Shown in pieces: positions 7,595 through 16,174 of a stretch of 64,000 nt of DNA (its first letter is position 1; each line of letters opens with the position of its first letter). A program made the translations under genes and the position numbers. The DNA is from Burkholderia sp. 8Y. GTDB lineage: Bacteria; Pseudomonadota; Gammaproteobacteria; Burkholderiales; Burkholderiaceae. The notes below the pieces were generated by a model. That model had not been told where the DNA came from. It searched no databases and was given only the letters and a program-made list of their open reading frames with translations. The stretch lies in the NCBI RefSeq assembly GCF_902506145.1, contig NZ_LR733520.1, positions 1,439,976 to 1,503,975 on the forward strand. The letters run 5' to 3'.

Positions 7595-8554
7595 ATGAGG
7601 GCTTCCGTGCTAAGAAACGCCACCCTGCGCCAGCTGAAAATCTTCGAGACGGTCGCGCGCCGACTGAGTTTTTCGCGCGCCGCCGAGGAGCTCTATCTCA
7701 CTCAGCCGGCCGTCTCCACGCAGGTCAAGCAACTGGAAGAGCACGCCGGCTTGCCGCTTTTCGAACAGCTCGGTAAGAAAATCTACCTCACTCCCGCCGG
7801 CAACGAAATGCTCCATTACAGCAGGGCGATTCTCGAGCAATTCCGCGAAGCCGACGACGCGATGGCCCGTCTCAAGGGTATATCCGGAGGCACGCTCAAC
7901 GTTGCAGTGATCAGCGCGGGCGATTATTTCTTTCCCCGGCTTCTCGCGGAATTCACGAAACGTAATACGGATGTCCGGCTCAATCTTGCCGTTCATAATC
8001 GAGAGGAGCTGCTGCACCAACTGTCCGACAATTTGACGGATCTGGCCGTCATGGTTCGTCCGCCGCGCGACATGGATACCGTCAACGTGTCGTTTGCGCC
8101 GCATCCGTATGTGATCGTCGCCCCGCCGGATCATCCGCTGGTTGGGCAAGCCAACATTCCGCTGGAGACGCTCGCCGACGAGCCGTTCATCGTGCGCGAG
8201 CGCGGTTCCGACACATGGAACTCGATGGAAGAAGGCTTCGCCGGCAGGCTGACCAACCTCAATGTCGCGATGGAGATCACGAGTACCGAGACCATCAAGC
8301 AGGCGGTGATCGCGGGAATGGGACTGAGTTTTCTATCCGCGCATACGATCAGCATGGAATTGCAGGTCGGCAAGCTGGCGGTGCTCGATATCGAAGGCTT
8401 TCCGGTCATGCTCAACTGGTTTGTCGTGCATCGGAACAATAAGCGTTTGCCGCCGGTGGCGCTCGCGTTCAAGCAGTTCCTGATCGAAGAAGGCGCGGCG
8501 CAGATCGAGGCCATCACGCATATCGTCGCGAAGACGGGCAAGCCGGATTCATAA
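7595..8554 (+). CDS. LysR-family regulator, CbbR-like
   Basis: A 319-residue LTTR. The HTH is at about residues 10-70 (LRQLKIFETVARRLSFSRAA, then LTQPAVSTQVKQLEEH). The effector domain contains GGTLNVAVISAGDYFFPRLL near residue 98, which resembles the CbbR/RbcR branch, regulators that sense carbon-assimilation intermediates. It is divergent from the OxlT-like operon across an AT-rich promoter region, the classical arrangement of an LTTR and its target. I infer control of the carrier gene. The initiation codon at 7595 lacks a strong ribosome site; an alternative TTG/CTG start a few codons later cannot be excluded. Confidence 0.8.
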   Translation: MRASVLRNATLRQLKIFETVARRLSFSRAAEELYLTQPAVSTQVKQLEEHAGLPLFEQLGKKIYLTPAGNEMLHYSRAILEQFREADDAMARLKGISGGTLNVAVISAGDYFFPRLLAEFTKRNTDVRLNLAVHNREELLHQLSDNLTDLAVMVRPPRDMDTVNVSFAPHPYVIVAPPDHPLVGQANIPLETLADEPFIVRERGSDTWNSMEEGFAGRLTNLNVAMEITSTETIKQAVIAGMGLSFLSAHTISMELQVGKLAVLDIEGFPVMLNWFVVHRNNKRLPPVALAFKQFLIEEGAAQIEAITHIVAKTGKPDS

Positions 8555-8652
8555 AGCAAAGGGAATGGTTAGCCGAAAAAACTTTGACTGTCGTGTATGA
8601 AGGGCTTTCCCTATTCTGATCGTATGCCCTGCGGCCACTGAGGAGACGATCA

Positions 8653-8997
8653 ATGAACCAAGCCACGCTGAGCGACGACCGCGAGATTCAGGCGCAAGTT
8701 TGCGCATTTAATACCGCTTTCGAAGAACTGGACCTGATGTTCCGCTGGGACGCGGAAACGTATCGCTCGCTTGCATCGGCGGACAGCGACTACGGGAAGA
8801 TCGCGCAATACATCGGGACGCAGTGCCCTCACCTGCTTAAGGCCTATAGCGCGGAGTTTCTTTGCCAGGCCATCGTCGAGCGCAAGAACATGACGATCGA
8901 GGCGTGCCGGCAGAATACGGTTCAGTATGAAGACAGCACGCAGCGCGCTCGACTCTGGCGCGCACGCGACAAGGAAGGTGTGCAGGCGCGCGTTTAA
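8653..8997 (+). CDS. Hypothetical protein, 114 aa
   Basis: A soluble, mostly helical 114-residue protein with four scattered cysteines and no signal peptide. It has a strong ribosome site (GAGGAG) before the ATG and a clear terminator 20 bp after the stop, so it is a self-contained transcription unit. I do not recognise the family. The central part (YGKIAQYIGTQCPHLLKAYS) has the amphipathic pattern of a small alpha bundle. Confidence 0.6.
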   Translation: MNQATLSDDREIQAQVCAFNTAFEELDLMFRWDAETYRSLASADSDYGKIAQYIGTQCPHLLKAYSAEFLCQAIVERKNMTIEACRQNTVQYEDSTQRARLWRARDKEGVQARV

Positions 8998-9017
8998 GTC
9001 GTTGCGTCTCTGTTATC

Positions 9018-9042
9018 AAGGGCGGCTTCGGTCGCCCTTTCG
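9018..9042 (+). terminator. Rho-independent terminator
   Basis: AAGGGCG and CGCCCTT pair around a loop containing TTCG and are followed by TTTC. It ends the 114-residue hypothetical gene; the aldehyde dehydrogenase gene arrives convergently from the other side. Confidence 0.7.
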
Positions 9043-9092
9043 CATTTCTGCTTGATGACCGCCGCGCCGGGCGCGCGGCGATCCGTGGCCGC

Positions 9093-10544
9093 TCAAGGCG
9101 TCAGCGATACCCACACGGCCTTCGGCTCCGTGAAGTTCTCGATGGCCACGTCCCCATGCTCCCGGCCGAAGCCGGAATCGCCCGAACCGCCCCACGGCAG
9201 CCGCACGTCCGTATAACCATACGTATTGACCCAGACGGTGCCCGCCCTCAACTCGGCCGCCATGCGATGCACCCGGCCGATGTCGGCGCTCCACACGCCC
9301 GCCGCGAGACTGTAAGCGGTGCCGTTGGCGATGCGCAGCGCGTCGGCCTCATCGTCGAACGGAATGACGCTCGCGACCGGCCCGAAGATCTCTTCCTGCG
9401 ATATGCGCATCTCGTGCTCGACGTTCGCGAACACGGTCGGCTCCACGAAGTAGCCGCGCTCGCCCGCACGCCGCCCGCCGGTCACGAGCGACGCGCCCTC
9501 GCCCTTGCCGATATCCACGTAGTCGAGCACGGTCTTCATCTGCTTGGCGGAGATGAGCGGGCCCATGTTCGTCTCGCGCTTCGATGGATCGCCGAGCTTG
9601 ATCGTCTGCGCGCGCTGGGCAAGGCGTTCCACCACGTCGTCATAGACGGCGCGCTGCACGAGCACGCGCGAGCCTGCCGAGCACACCTGTCCCGCGTTGA
9701 AGAAGATGCCCGATGCGGCGGCGCGCACCGCGCTGTCGATGTTGGCATCGGCGAAGATGACGTTGGCCGACTTGCCGCCGAGCTCCAGCGTCACGCGCTT
9801 GAAGTTGCCTGCCGCGCCCTGCAGAATGCCGCGCCCGACCGAAGGCGACCCCGTAAACGTGATCTTGTCGATGCCCGGATGCGCGACCATCGAATCCCCG
9901 ACCACCGAACCCTTTCCCGTGACGATATTCAGCACGCCCGGCGGAACGCCCGCTTCGAGCGCGAGCCGGCCGACCATCAGCGCGGACAGCGGCGTGATTT
10001 CGGCGGGCTTCACGATCAACGTGCAGCCGCACGCGAGCGCCGGCGCGATCTTCCACATGCCGATCATCAGCGGGAAATTCCACGGAACAATGGCGCCGAC
10101 GACGCCCACCGGCTCGCGCACCGTGTACGTCAGCGCATCGGGCCGCGCCGGCACGACCTGTCCGTTGATCTTGTCGCACCAGCCGGCATAGTAGGCGAGC
10201 GTATCGATGGCGGCGGGGACGTCCTGGCGCTGGACGCCGGCAACGGGCTTGCCAGCGTCGAGGCTTTCGAGCGCGGCCAGTTCTTCTTGATTCTCGCGAA
10301 GCAGGTCGGCAAGCCGCATGAGAATGCGGCCGCGTTCGGCGGCGCGGATGGCGTTCCAGGGCTTCAACGCGGCGCGCGCCGCCTGCACCGCGCGATCCAC
10401 ATCGGCCGACGTGCCCTGCGCGACGTAGGCGATCGGCTCTTCGGTGGCGGGGTTCAGGTTGGTCGAATATTCGCCGCCGCTTGGCGCGACGAAATCACCG
10501 CCGATCAGTAATTCGTAACGCTTCAAATCCGCCGTGCTATCCAT
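9093..10544 (-). CDS. NAD(P)+-dependent aldehyde dehydrogenase
   Basis: A 483-residue ALDH-superfamily enzyme that oxidises an aldehyde to the acid. Conserved elements: oxyanion N156 in PWNFP, the nucleotide-binding segment with K179 (IVKPAEITP), GSPSVGR at about 232-238, general base E254 in LELGGKSANVIF and nucleophile C288 in FNAGQVCSAG. ATG at 10544 is preferred, with GGAGAGAG just upstream; a GTG four codons earlier is possible. The overall pattern is closest to broad-specificity phenylacetaldehyde/betaine/4-aminobutyraldehyde-type enzymes, and the substrate cannot be read from the sequence. It stands alone, convergent with the upstream hypothetical gene. Confidence 0.85.
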   Translation of the reverse strand: MDSTADLKRYELLIGGDFVAPSGGEYSTNLNPATEEPIAYVAQGTSADVDRAVQAARAALKPWNAIRAAERGRILMRLADLLRENQEELAALESLDAGKPVAGVQRQDVPAAIDTLAYYAGWCDKINGQVVPARPDALTYTVREPVGVVGAIVPWNFPLMIGMWKIAPALACGCTLIVKPAEITPLSALMVGRLALEAGVPPGVLNIVTGKGSVVGDSMVAHPGIDKITFTGSPSVGRGILQGAAGNFKRVTLELGGKSANVIFADANIDSAVRAAASGIFFNAGQVCSAGSRVLVQRAVYDDVVERLAQRAQTIKLGDPSKRETNMGPLISAKQMKTVLDYVDIGKGEGASLVTGGRRAGERGYFVEPTVFANVEHEMRISQEEIFGPVASVIPFDDEADALRIANGTAYSLAAGVWSADIGRVHRMAAELRAGTVWVNTYGYTDVRLPWGGSGDSGFGREHGDVAIENFTEPKAVWVSLTP

Positions 10545-10710
10545 GTCTCTCTCCACGCTTTATTAAATCGTTTCATGGTGTGCCAGAAAACCGCTCGACG
10601 ATAGCAAAACATTTTTATTGTTCTCATTCAGCGTTATGTATGGGCGGATATAGCATCGTGGCGCGCGCCCCTGCCGCCTGGCCCTTTCCGCTTGGCCCGA
10701 GTAATGCGAA

Positions 10711-10725
10711 GTAAGCGTTGCTTAC
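10711..10725. promoter_or_regulatory. Palindrome GTAAGC-GTT-GCTTAC
   Basis: Perfect 6-bp inverted repeat with a 3-bp centre in the divergent region between the aldehyde dehydrogenase and RcnB-like genes. It has the size and symmetry of an operator for a dimeric HTH regulator. Confidence 0.35.
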
Positions 10726-10789
10726 ACATTCTCACGGCATTGCGCCGCCTCCCAACGTAGAGTGACCGCCTGTTCGCGCACAAGGGCAA

Positions 10790-10810
10790 TGATCCCTTGG
10801 CAAGGGATCA
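10790..10810. promoter_or_regulatory. 21-bp perfect palindrome before the RcnB-like gene
   Basis: TGATCCCTTG and CAAGGGATCA are mirror arms around a single central G, ending 28 bp before the start codon and just before the ribosome site. A partial half-site (CAAGGGCAAT) precedes it. It is either an operator overlapping the 5' leader or, if transcribed, a hairpin too tight to be a normal stem-loop. The operator reading is preferred. Confidence 0.45.
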
Positions 10811-10838
10811 ATCATCACTTCACGAGGAGAAGCGTTTT

Positions 10839-11234
10839 ATGAAGAACAGAATTATCGTGGCGCTGTTGTCGGCCGGTCTCGGCCTTTCGGCCGGCGCGAG
10901 CTACGCGCAGCAGTGGCACGGCCCGGATGAGAACCACGGGCCTGGCGCCAGTCATGCGCCGATGATGCATGGCCACGAGGGACACGACGGACACGACGGC
11001 CACGATCAGCCGCGCCCGCCTGAGCATGCCGATCGCGATCGCGGTCATCCGGACTGGCACAAGGGCGATCGCCTTTCGGGCGAGTATCGCGATCACCAGT
11101 ATGTCGTCGACGACTGGCGCGGCCACGGCCTGCGTCAACCGCCGCGCGGCTACCAGTGGGTCGGCGTCGGCGCGGACTATGTGCTCGTCGCGGCAGCGAC
11201 GGGTCTGATCGCGCAAGTGGTGTTGGCGCAGTAA
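10839..11234 (+). CDS. RcnB-family periplasmic protein
   Basis: A 131-residue secreted protein. A cleavable signal peptide (MKNRIIVALLSAGLGLSAGA, cut near AYA) is followed by a His/Asp/Gly-rich stretch with repeated GHDGHDGHD that could bind metal ions. The C-terminal RcnB-type domain has YRDHQYVVDDW, a QPPRGYQWV motif and a hydrophobic end. E. coli RcnB helps keep nickel/cobalt balance in the periplasm; many Burkholderia paralogues have no assigned role. The ATG at 10839 has GAGGAG nine bases upstream. No RcnA exporter is nearby. The 21-bp palindrome before the gene suggests its own regulation. Confidence 0.75.
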   Translation: MKNRIIVALLSAGLGLSAGASYAQQWHGPDENHGPGASHAPMMHGHEGHDGHDGHDQPRPPEHADRDRGHPDWHKGDRLSGEYRDHQYVVDDWRGHGLRQPPRGYQWVGVGADYVLVAAATGLIAQVVLAQ

Positions 11235-11244
11235 GACGGCGCCG

Positions 11245-11291
11245 GAGCGCGCAGGATTGGCTTACGCCGAGCCTTCAACGCCTGCGCGCTC
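11245..11291. terminator. Convergent-gene hairpin
   Basis: Perfect 11-bp arms (GAGCGCGCAGG / CCTGCGCGCTC) with a nested GGCT/AGCC stem sit exactly between the stop codons of the RcnB-like and H-NS-like genes. No T-run follows, so this is a probable but not classical bidirectional terminator. Confidence 0.5.
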
Positions 11292-11292
11292 G

Positions 11293-11658
11293 TTAGTCTT
11301 CGTCCGCGAAAAGCGACGCCTGCGCGGCCTGGCTCGGCGACAGGTTCGCGGTCCGCTCGACCAGAAAGGCGTCGCGATCTTTGCCGGCGATCCACTGGGG
11401 CGCGCGACCGCGTCCGCTCCATGTCGCGCCGCTTGCGGGGTCGCAGTACTTGGCCGCCGCGTCCGGTGCAGCGGGCTGCGTGCCGGACTTACGCCCCATC
11501 AGCTCGTTCAACGTGATGCCGTATTGGCGCATCTTCTGCACGATCTCGATCAGCGCGAGGCGCTCTTCTTTACGCCGTGCCTCGGCCAGTTCCTTCTCCA
11601 GCGACTCTCTTTGCGCCATCAACTCGGCGACTTGCGGACTTCTATACGTCATGTTCAT
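11293..11658 (-). CDS. H-NS-like nucleoid-associated protein
   Basis: A protein of about 121 residues. The N-terminal half is a charged coiled coil for oligomerisation (MAQRESLEKELAEARRKEER). The C-terminal half carries the H-NS DNA-binding motif as WSGRGRAPQWI. Burkholderia chromosomes encode many such proteins, which silence AT-rich and foreign DNA. ATG at 11658 (or the Met two codons later) is chosen because the frame further upstream has no coding character; no strong ribosome site is visible. It lies between metal-related and glycan-related genes, next to the IS cluster. A 700-bp AT-richer intergenic region upstream could be its own target. Confidence 0.8.
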   Translation of the reverse strand: MNMTYRSPQVAELMAQRESLEKELAEARRKEERLALIEIVQKMRQYGITLNELMGRKSGTQPAAPDAAAKYCDPASGATWSGRGRAPQWIAGKDRDAFLVERTANLSPSQAAQASLFADED

Positions 11659-12366
11659 GATGTGCGATTGGATTTCCGCAGCGGCCGATGCCCCGCCGCC
11701 GCGACAAAAGCGAGAGGCTAACATGATCACGCTTTGCGTGAAAATTTAGCGCGAGTTGCATTCGAGGGGTATCTTTACCTGAGCGATCTTGAATTGTCAT
11801 ACCGTTACCGTTTTTTCGGACTACGAATTTTGTTCTGAAGCCCGGATCTCTTTTCAGTCAATGCGTACGCCGTTGCCGCGCATCACCAGCCATTCCTTCG
11901 TATAGCTAACTATATCGGGCGCCGACGCTGTATGGCGACGCATTTCGATGCGTCCAAGGTTTACATCGCACGCAGAACCAAGTAACCTTTCGCCGCTGTC
12001 TCGGTTCCCGGCAACGCTTGCCTACATGCGGCATTGCTTCGCATAAGACGGGTAAATCTGACTGCGCCTCACGCATGACGCAGATGCGCTTGGAGACAGC
12101 GGCTAGAGGCAGCGTGGCTCGACTTCGCTCCTGACACGTTTCGGCGGCTATCCGCCTCGAATGCGCGATGAGTCGCGCATACACGAACGCCTTGCCTCTG
12201 ACTGGCAGCGCGTTCGGGACCATCGGCTTTATCCTTTCGTGGGTTGACTTGCGCCGCGATGCTTGTGCGCGCGGGCCTGCTCCCTTTCCGTCCGAACCGT
12301 CCATGACGATGGATGCATGATCTCATCGTCATGGACACGGCACGCCATTTAGTACGACTAATAATC
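11659..12366. other. 700-bp intergenic region without a convincing gene
   Basis: Divergent spacer between the H-NS-like and glycoside hydrolase genes. Open frames on the minus strand (about 11.9-12.5 kb) have no ribosome site and no recognisable protein. AT-rich patches at 11725-11830 and just upstream of 12367 probably hold the two promoters. Confidence 0.4.
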
Positions 12367-13464
12367 ATGAAGAAATCGATTCGACCTTGCCTTTCCGTTA
12401 CTCGGCCTTTCACGTCGCTTAAGCATGCCGCGCTAACCGGCGCGCTCATGACGAGCCTGCTGCTTGCGGCCTGCGGTGGCGGCAGCGGGAGCGCCGTTGA
12501 TGCAGCGACGGACAAGAGCGGCACGCCCGCAGCGACAGCGAAAAGCGCAAGCACGAACGGCTCAATCTTCTATGGCATGAATGGCCACAACAACAGCGGC
12601 GGCGCGTACGATATTTCCAGCCCGCAAACGCAGCTTTCGCAGTTGCACGACCTCGGCGCGACGATCTACCGGAACGAGGTCTATAACCAGGCTTCGGCAA
12701 ACAAGCTCGCGGGCATCGCGCAGACCATGGCGCAGGGTGGCGTGACGGTCTATCCCGTGATGCTTTTGGGTCTTGACTATGGCAACGAGCAGGACGCGTA
12801 TAACGCGGGCTATACGCTCGGCAAGCAGACGGCGAGCGCGTATCACTACCAGTATTACGAGGTCGGCAATGAGCTGGAGGCCAAGACGCTCAACGGAAAC
12901 GTCGACGGGGTCTACTGGCAGCACTACGACAGCCGCAAGTATCAGATTGCACGGGGCATCATTCGCGGCCTGATTGCGGGCGTCAGATCGGAGGACACGG
13001 CGGGGAAGATCGTTCTGGGCGGCACGTGGCTGCATTATGCGTTCTACCAGATGCTCGCCGACGGTTCGCAGCCTGACGGCACCTGGGGCCACCCGGCGGT
13101 GAGCTGGGACATCACGGCATGGCACTGGTACTCCAACGAAGGCGACATCACCAACGCCTGCGGCGGCACTGGATGCCACGACGTGCTGGCGGTGCTGCAT
13201 CAGATGGGCAAACCGATCTGGATCAACGAATTCGGCGTGCGCCCGAGCCTGGGATCGCTTCTGCAGGTCGCCGCGTATCTCACGGGCAACGACATGATGT
13301 CGCAATATGTGAACGTGGCGTCGAAGTACAACATCCAGTCGATTCAGGCGTATGAGCTTTACGACGATGCAGAAGGCGCGTACGGGATGATGCAAGCTGA
13401 CGGGCATACGCAGAAGCCGGCGTATGAGTCTTATCGGAGTTTTGTGCAGAATCATCCGCGGTGA
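12367..13464 (+). CDS. Secreted lipoprotein glycoside hydrolase, (beta/alpha)8 fold
   Basis: A 365-residue predicted lipoprotein: signal sequence and lipobox LLAAC with C36, then a Gly/Ser/Ala linker to about residue 65. The catalytic domain has two acidic residues in clan GH-A settings: E169 in YEVGNELEA after strand 4 (acid/base) and E288 in WINEFG after strand 7 (nucleophile), 119 residues apart. WHWYS near residue 252 fits the substrate cleft. Similar families (GH5, GH39) hydrolyse beta-linked polysaccharides such as xylosides, mannans or exopolysaccharides. A second hydrolase of the same general type lies in the glycan region at 21.8-23.1 kb. The polymer attacked is unknown. The ATG at 12367 is chosen because it begins the signal sequence. 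Confidence 0.7.
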   Translation: MKKSIRPCLSVTRPFTSLKHAALTGALMTSLLLAACGGGSGSAVDAATDKSGTPAATAKSASTNGSIFYGMNGHNNSGGAYDISSPQTQLSQLHDLGATIYRNEVYNQASANKLAGIAQTMAQGGVTVYPVMLLGLDYGNEQDAYNAGYTLGKQTASAYHYQYYEVGNELEAKTLNGNVDGVYWQHYDSRKYQIARGIIRGLIAGVRSEDTAGKIVLGGTWLHYAFYQMLADGSQPDGTWGHPAVSWDITAWHWYSNEGDITNACGGTGCHDVLAVLHQMGKPIWINEFGVRPSLGSLLQVAAYLTGNDMMSQYVNVASKYNIQSIQAYELYDDAEGAYGMMQADGHTQKPAYESYRSFVQNHPR

Positions 13465-13525
13465 TTTTGTGGTGGGAGCTGGGAAGGGTAATCCCCCCGC
13501 TTCTAACGCGAGACAGAAGTAGAGA

Positions 13526-13733
13526 CTATGCTGCGGCCGTGAGCCGTTGCTTCGGCGTTACGCCACAGAGGCCCATGTTGGGGCGCTCGTGATTGTATTG
13601 CCACATCCATTCGGTCGCAAAGTGCTGCACATGTGCAAGGTCATCCCAGTAGTACTGCGACAGCCATTCAGATCGCACTGTCCGGTTGAACCGCTCGACG
13701 TAGGCGTTCTGCTGCGGCTTGCCGGGCCGAATG
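13526..13733 (-). pseudogene. IS3-family transposase orfB, C-terminal part (disrupted)
   Basis: Encodes the end of a DDE transposase: RPGKPQQNAYVERFNRTVR contains the conserved G-K-P...N-A-x-x-E segment with the last catalytic Glu, followed by the usual VTPKQRL-type tail. The front of the gene lies at 15104-15704; the two parts were separated by the IS256-family insertion. The protein cannot be made as one chain. Confidence 0.85.
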
Positions 13734-15103
13734 GGACCTGTCCGAAATCTTGTGTGCCGAGGCCGGTTAAGAAATCTCAGCTGATGGCGCTGGTGAATCG
13801 CTCGCCGAACAGAATGGCGGACTGTGCAACGGCTTGCCGCCAGGTGATAGGCGGCATCTTCCAATCCTTCTCGATGTTGCGCAAGGCCAGATACAGCAGT
13901 TTGCTGGCGGCTTCGTCGCTTGGGAAGTGGCCCCGGTTCTTGACAATCTTGCGCAGCTGCATGTGCATGCTCTCGATCGCATTGGTTGTGTAGACGATTC
14001 GACGCACCTCGGGCGGATAGGCGAAAAAGGGAATCACCTGTTCCCATTGGCGCTGCCACATCGCCGCGATAGTCGGAAATCTGCGGCCCCACTCGCTGCC
14101 GGCAAAGGCGTCGAGCGCCGCTGCCGCCGCCTCGGCGGTGACGGCCTGGTAGATCGGCTTGATAGCCGCAGCCAGCGGCTTGCGGTCCTTCCAGCTCGCC
14201 AGCGTCAGCGAATTGCGGATCACGTGCACGATGCAGGTCTGGATCTGCGCGGCCGGATAGACCGTCTCGATCGCTTCGGGAAAGCCGCGCAAGCCGTCGA
14301 CCACCGCGATCAGGATGTCGTGCAAGCCGCGGTTCTTCAGTTCGTTGAAGACCTTCAGCCAGAACTTGGCGCCCTCGGTTTGCTCGATCCACAAGCCCAG
14401 CACTTCCTTGCGACCGTCGGCGCGGATGCCCAGCGCCAGATAGACCGCCTTGTTCCTGACCGTGCCCTCGTCGCGGATCTTAAGGCGCAGCGCGTCGAAG
14501 TACACGATCGGATACATGGCCTCGAGCGGGCGTTGCTGCCACTGCTCGACCTCGGCCAGCACCTCGTCGGTGACCGTCGAAATCAGATCGGGCGAGACCT
14601 GCAGTCCGTACAACTCCAGCAAATGGCCCTGAATCTCGCGCACGCTCATGCCGCGCGCGTACATGCTGATGATGTGGTCATCGAAGCCGGGCAGCCGGCG
14701 TTGATACTTGCCGACCAGTTGCGGCTCGAATGTCGCTTGCCGGTCGCGCGGGATATCCAGCATCAGTTCGCCATTGGGCGTCAGCACCGTCTCGGGGCTC
14801 GTGCCGTTGCGGTGGTTGCCAGACTGGCCTTGCTCGGTCTCGGCTTGCAGATGGTGGCTCAGCTCGGCCGCGAGCATGCGCTCGGCCAGTTGCTTCTTGA
14901 GCTGGCCGGCAAGACCGGATTCGCCCAAGACCGACTCGGCATCCTTGCCCTGCACCTGGGCAAGCAACTGATCGATCAATTCGTCGGAGAACAGTTTCGG
15001 TGCCTTCGGGTTCTTACTCTTCTTTGTCACGGTTGCTTCGGTCATAGGACGTTATTTCCTCTATCGTCTCATGACCTCGGCACACAGGAAATCTGACAGG
15101 CTC
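13734..15103 (-). mobile_element. Complete IS256-family insertion sequence
   Basis: A 1370-bp element with inverted ends that match at most of 26 positions (inner part TGTGTGCCGAGG at both ends, outer part CCTGTC). It is flanked by GCCGAATG (13726-13733) and GCTGAATG (15104-15111). These read as an 8-bp target duplication with one later change, 8 bp being usual for IS256. It lies in the orfB gene of the IS3-family element and carries one intact transposase gene. Confidence 0.85.
13777..15045 (-). CDS. IS256-family (mutator-type) transposase
   Basis: A 422-residue DDE transposase. The N-terminal DNA-binding part ends at the LMLDIPRDRQATFEPQLVGK region. Catalytic acids lie in YPIVYFDALRLKIRDEG (first Asp), ILIAVVDGLRGFPEAIE (second Asp) and TTNAIESMHMQLRK (Glu); CIVHVIRNS is the family C/H signature. 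Length and motifs are complete with no frameshift, so the element may be active. It is transcribed on the minus strand like the IS3 genes it interrupts. Confidence 0.95.
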   Translation of the reverse strand: MTEATVTKKSKNPKAPKLFSDELIDQLLAQVQGKDAESVLGESGLAGQLKKQLAERMLAAELSHHLQAETEQGQSGNHRNGTSPETVLTPNGELMLDIPRDRQATFEPQLVGKYQRRLPGFDDHIISMYARGMSVREIQGHLLELYGLQVSPDLISTVTDEVLAEVEQWQQRPLEAMYPIVYFDALRLKIRDEGTVRNKAVYLALGIRADGRKEVLGLWIEQTEGAKFWLKVFNELKNRGLHDILIAVVDGLRGFPEAIETVYPAAQIQTCIVHVIRNSLTLASWKDRKPLAAAIKPIYQAVTAEAAAAALDAFAGSEWGRRFPTIAAMWQRQWEQVIPFFAYPPEVRRIVYTTNAIESMHMQLRKIVKNRGHFPSDEAASKLLYLALRNIEKDWKMPPITWRQAVAQSAILFGERFTSAIS

Positions 15104-15704
15104 GCTGAATGTAGTTCAGCGCGATACCCTGCGCCATCGCCCATTGCGTGATCGAATCACTCAGATATTCAGGGCCGTTATCGCACCGTATCGCCATTGG
15201 CTTTCCCCGCCAGCCGATGATCTGCTCGAGCGCCCGTATGACTCGCGCCGAGGGTAGCGAGAAGTCGATCTCGATGCCCAGTGCCTCCCGGTTGAAATCG
15301 TCGATCACGTTGAGCAGCCGGATACTGCGACCGTCCTTCAACTGGTCGTGCATGAAATCCATCGACCACACCGCATTCACCGCCGCCGGCACCATCAGTG
15401 GCTCTGGCACCTGTCGTACAAGCCGCTTGCGAGGCTTGATGCGCAAGTTCAGCTCAAGCTCCCGGTAAATCCGGTACACGCGCTTGTGATTCCACCCGAA
15501 GCCCTTCACGTTGCGCAGGTACAGGAAACACAGCCCAAAGCCCCAATTGCGGTGATTGTCGGTCAGCCGTAGCAGCCAGTCGGCGATCTGCTCATTCTCT
15601 TCATTGTGCAGCCGCTCGTAGCGGTAGCACGTCCGGCTTATGCCAAGCGCCTCGCACGCAAGCCGGATCGATACGCCCCGGCGTGCAACTGCGTCTCTGG
15701 CCAT
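15104..15704 (-). pseudogene. IS3-family transposase orfB, N-terminal part (disrupted)
   Basis: About 200 residues of the IS3 orfB. HTH_21 region: [20 protein letters not shown]. Integrase core: [20 protein letters not shown] with the first Asp, and [10 protein letters not shown] with the second. It reads into the IS256-family end after NYIQR and stops 12 codons later. Orthologous genes continue as PGKPQQNAYVERFN, which is found intact at 13.7 kb on the other side of the insertion. Confidence 0.88.
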
Positions 15705-15724
15705 CTCGCGGCGGGTAGATGGCC

Positions 15725-15991
15725 TCAGTCTTTTTTTGCCAGCGCTTCTGCGACGATCTCCGCCTTGATCTTCTCTTCGACGTACATCTTGCGCAGCCGC
15801 GCGTTCTGCGCTTCGAGTTCCTTCATCCGCGCCATCAGCGACACGTCCATGCCGCCGTACTTGCCGCGCCAGTTGTAGAAGGTTGCCGTGCTGATGCCCA
15901 ACTCGCGGCAGAGTTCCGGCACGGCAATGCCCGACTCCGCCCGCTTGAGCGCTTCCATGATCTGGCTGTCTGTGAACTTTGACTTCTTCAT
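15725..15991 (-). CDS. IS3-family transposase orfA
   Basis: An 88-residue DNA-binding protein: an HTH ([20 protein letters not shown], then [19 protein letters not shown]) followed by a leucine-zipper helix ([20 protein letters not shown]). The 3' end carries an A7G slippery run (complement of 15730-15737), the usual -1 frameshift signal that fuses orfA to orfB in IS3 elements. The ATG start has a purine-rich site upstream. Confidence 0.92.
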   Translation of the reverse strand: MKKSKFTDSQIMEALKRAESGIAVPELCRELGISTATFYNWRGKYGGMDVSLMARMKELEAQNARLRKMYVEEKIKAEIVAEALAKKD

Positions 15992-16045
15992 TGCGTAGAA
16001 CTCCCGTTGCTGGAAATTCTACTTCTGATCCCGATTACTTAATGG

Positions 16046-16174
16046 GTGTGACCTGCCCTGGAATTTTCGGACCAGCTGAAACTTGAGAGAATGGCTTCCT
16101 ACGGAGAGAAGGAAGTCATGAAGAAGAGCCGGTTTACCGAAGAGCAGATGGTCACGATCCTGCGGGAGGCGGAG
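16046..16174 (+). mobile_element. Remnant of a second IS3-family element (left end and start of orfA)
   Basis: A TGACCTGCCC end-like sequence at 16049-16058 is followed 60 bp later by an ATG (16118) encoding MKKSRFTEEQMVTILREAE. This is the first 19 residues of another IS3-type orfA on the plus strand. Homology ends abruptly at about 16174 and the following frame is unrelated. This is a decayed fragment abutting the larger IS. Confidence 0.7.

Larger units (their letters stand above)
13512..16029 (-). mobile_element. IS3-family element, interrupted by an IS256-family element
   Basis: Minus-strand orfA and orfB of an IS3-family element. The ends are marked by a short inverted repeat, CAGAAGTAGA at 13514-13523 and its complement at 16018-16027. 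Element limits are approximate, and no clear target duplication could be assigned. Without the 1.37-kb insertion at 13734-15103 the length would be about 1.15 kb, normal for IS3. It cannot transpose by itself since orfB is split. Confidence 0.75.

Noticed and set aside
11906..12554. Minus-strand frames of 132-161 codons between the H-NS-like and hydrolase genes
   Set aside because: No ribosome site and Arg/Ser-rich composition typical of antisense GC-rich frames.
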